Positions 32,785 through 33,601 of a stretch of DNA of 33,601 bases are shown here, one piece after another; the stretch's first letter is position 1; each line of letters opens with the position of its first letter. Where the stretch lies: assembly GCA_902513935.1 (NCBI GenBank), contig CABXOR010000015.1, forward strand, positions 1 to 33,601. The letters are read 5' to 3'. Source of the stretch: an uncultured SAR324 cluster bacterium. Its GTDB lineage: Bacteria; SAR324; NAC60-12. Position numbers and translations under genes: made by a program. A model generated the notes under the pieces. That model ran no database searches, had not been told where the DNA came from, and saw nothing but the letters and a program-made list of their open reading frames with translations.

Positions 32785-33601
32785 TCATTCTCCGCCTTCA
32801 GCGGCGGTGTCACCGCCGCCTTCAAACTTCAAAGCTTCATACATTGTTTTTTGAACCGGCGGCAGATAGTTCATCAAGTCATTCTCAATAAAATCCGGAC
32901 GCTGTCCGCCCTCAATGTAAAGCACTCCGTCACGGATCATTTCCATCAATACTTTTTGCTCACCCGCATAGAGTTCAAGCTTCTTTTTAGCCGGAGAAAA
33001 AATGGTATTCGCAAAAAGGGATCCATAAAAGGTGGTTATCAAAGCCACAGCCATTGCAGGGCCAATCGCGGAAGGATCATCAAGGTTCTGTAGAAGCAGT
33101 ACCAGTCCAACCAGAGTTCCAAGCATTCCCCAAGCAGGGCAGAGAGAAGCCATTGTTCCAACCACAGCAATTTCATTATCCTTGCCGGCCATTGTATATT
33201 TTACTTCGTGAGCCATCATGTTCACTATTGCCTCCCGGTCAGATCGGTCCACCACCAGTCTTAATCCTCCGCGCAGGAAAAGGTTTTCGATGCTGGGTAG
33301 TGCGTCTTCAATTGCCAGAATATTTTTTCGGGCAATTTTAGAAACGTCAATTATCAAGGTCAGCGTTTCTACAAGTTGAACCGAATTTGGCTTCCATGAC
33401 TTACCGATGATGCCCAAAAATTTCTTTGCATCATCCATAGGATGAGAAATAAATGTGGAAGCTACGGTTCCCCCGAAAACAATCATTAGTGAGGCCGTGT
33501 CCACGAAGTAAGCTGCGTTTCCTACATTTACTTGGAACGTATTCATGTCGAACATCATGGCAAATAACAACATAAACCATGCTAAAATGGTCCCAACTAG
33601 C
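32785..33601 (-). CDS. motA: MotA/PomA-type stator protein, 5' end cut by window
   Basis: The frame has no stop up to the window edge. In-frame bases beyond the first internal Met read LVGTILAWFMLLFAMMFDMN, which is the first transmembrane helix, so the true start lies to the right. Four membrane segments are expected. The third and fourth hold the signature GTMASLCPAWGMLGTLVGLV, LQNLDDPSAIGPAMAVALIT and the following TTFYGSLFANTIFSPA, including the Pro residues that act in torque generation. The cytoplasmic loop lies at about 65-160 of the visible part. Two motB genes follow. Confidence 0.94.
   Translation of the reverse strand, partial: LVGTILAWFMLLFAMMFDMNTFQVNVGNAAYFVDTASLMIVFGGTVASTFISHPMDDAKKFLGIIGKSWKPNSVQLVETLTLIIDVSKIARKNILAIEDALPSIENLFLRGGLRLVVDRSDREAIVNMMAHEVKYTMAGKDNEIAVVGTMASLCPAWGMLGTLVGLVLLLQNLDDPSAIGPAMAVALITTFYGSLFANTIFSPAKKKLELYAGEQKVLMEMIRDGVLYIEGGQRPDFIENDLMNYLPPVQKTMYEALKFEGGGDTAAEGGE

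Overview
The window (33.6 kb, AT-rich, single-copy coding DNA, no mobile element, rRNA, tRNA or CRISPR seen) looks like a core chromosomal segment of a Gram-negative, flagellated, respiring bacterium. Evidence for this is a near-complete NADH:quinone oxidoreductase gene set, a periplasmic Skp/OmpH chaperone next to fabZ, OxyR, HflK and MotA/MotB. Selenocysteine use plus an aerobic antioxidant island suggests a marine proteobacterial or deltaproteobacterium-like lineage (SAR324-like is my guess; nothing here proves it).

Layout. 1-18497 is one long minus-strand block. Read in the direction of transcription it runs nuoE-F-G-J-K-L, skp, fabZ, gatC, yhbY, metG, nuoA, a small cupin, nuoB-C-D-H, pdxH, nuoI, a double-domain thyX, upp, and the first 30 codons of a CoxG/SRPBCC-type protein cut by the left edge. 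Complex I is thus split into two blocks by envelope, fatty-acid and translation genes, and nuoM and nuoN are absent. 18498-18864 is a divergent AT-rich control region with a good promoter for ilvB-ilvN (acetolactate synthase, plus strand).

21224-25630 is an oxidative-stress island. oxyR (minus) faces a rubrerythrin gene (plus). Between them lies a near-consensus OxyR box that abuts a TAGACA-17-TATAAT promoter. The rubrerythrin gene is followed by a terminator, then a GlpC/HdrD-like Fe-S protein and a DUF3501 protein. On the other strand sit a glutaredoxin-like gene and a peroxiredoxin whose peroxidatic residue is encoded by an in-frame TGA followed by a textbook bacterial SECIS hairpin. I annotate that peroxiredoxin as a selenoprotein, not a broken gene.

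25754-30113 (minus) carries an hflK without hflC, methionine aminopeptidase with a SEC-C zinc motif, signal peptidase I and a family 2 glycosyltransferase. The start codon of the glycosyltransferase overlaps head-to-head with that of argA (plus). The right end (minus) is motA (cut by the edge) followed by two motB paralogues.

The best candidates for something of note are the Sec-peroxiredoxin/glutaredoxin pair, the OxyR-controlled rubrerythrin/Fe-S/DUF3501 unit, the split Complex I locus and the tandem ThyX-like protein.
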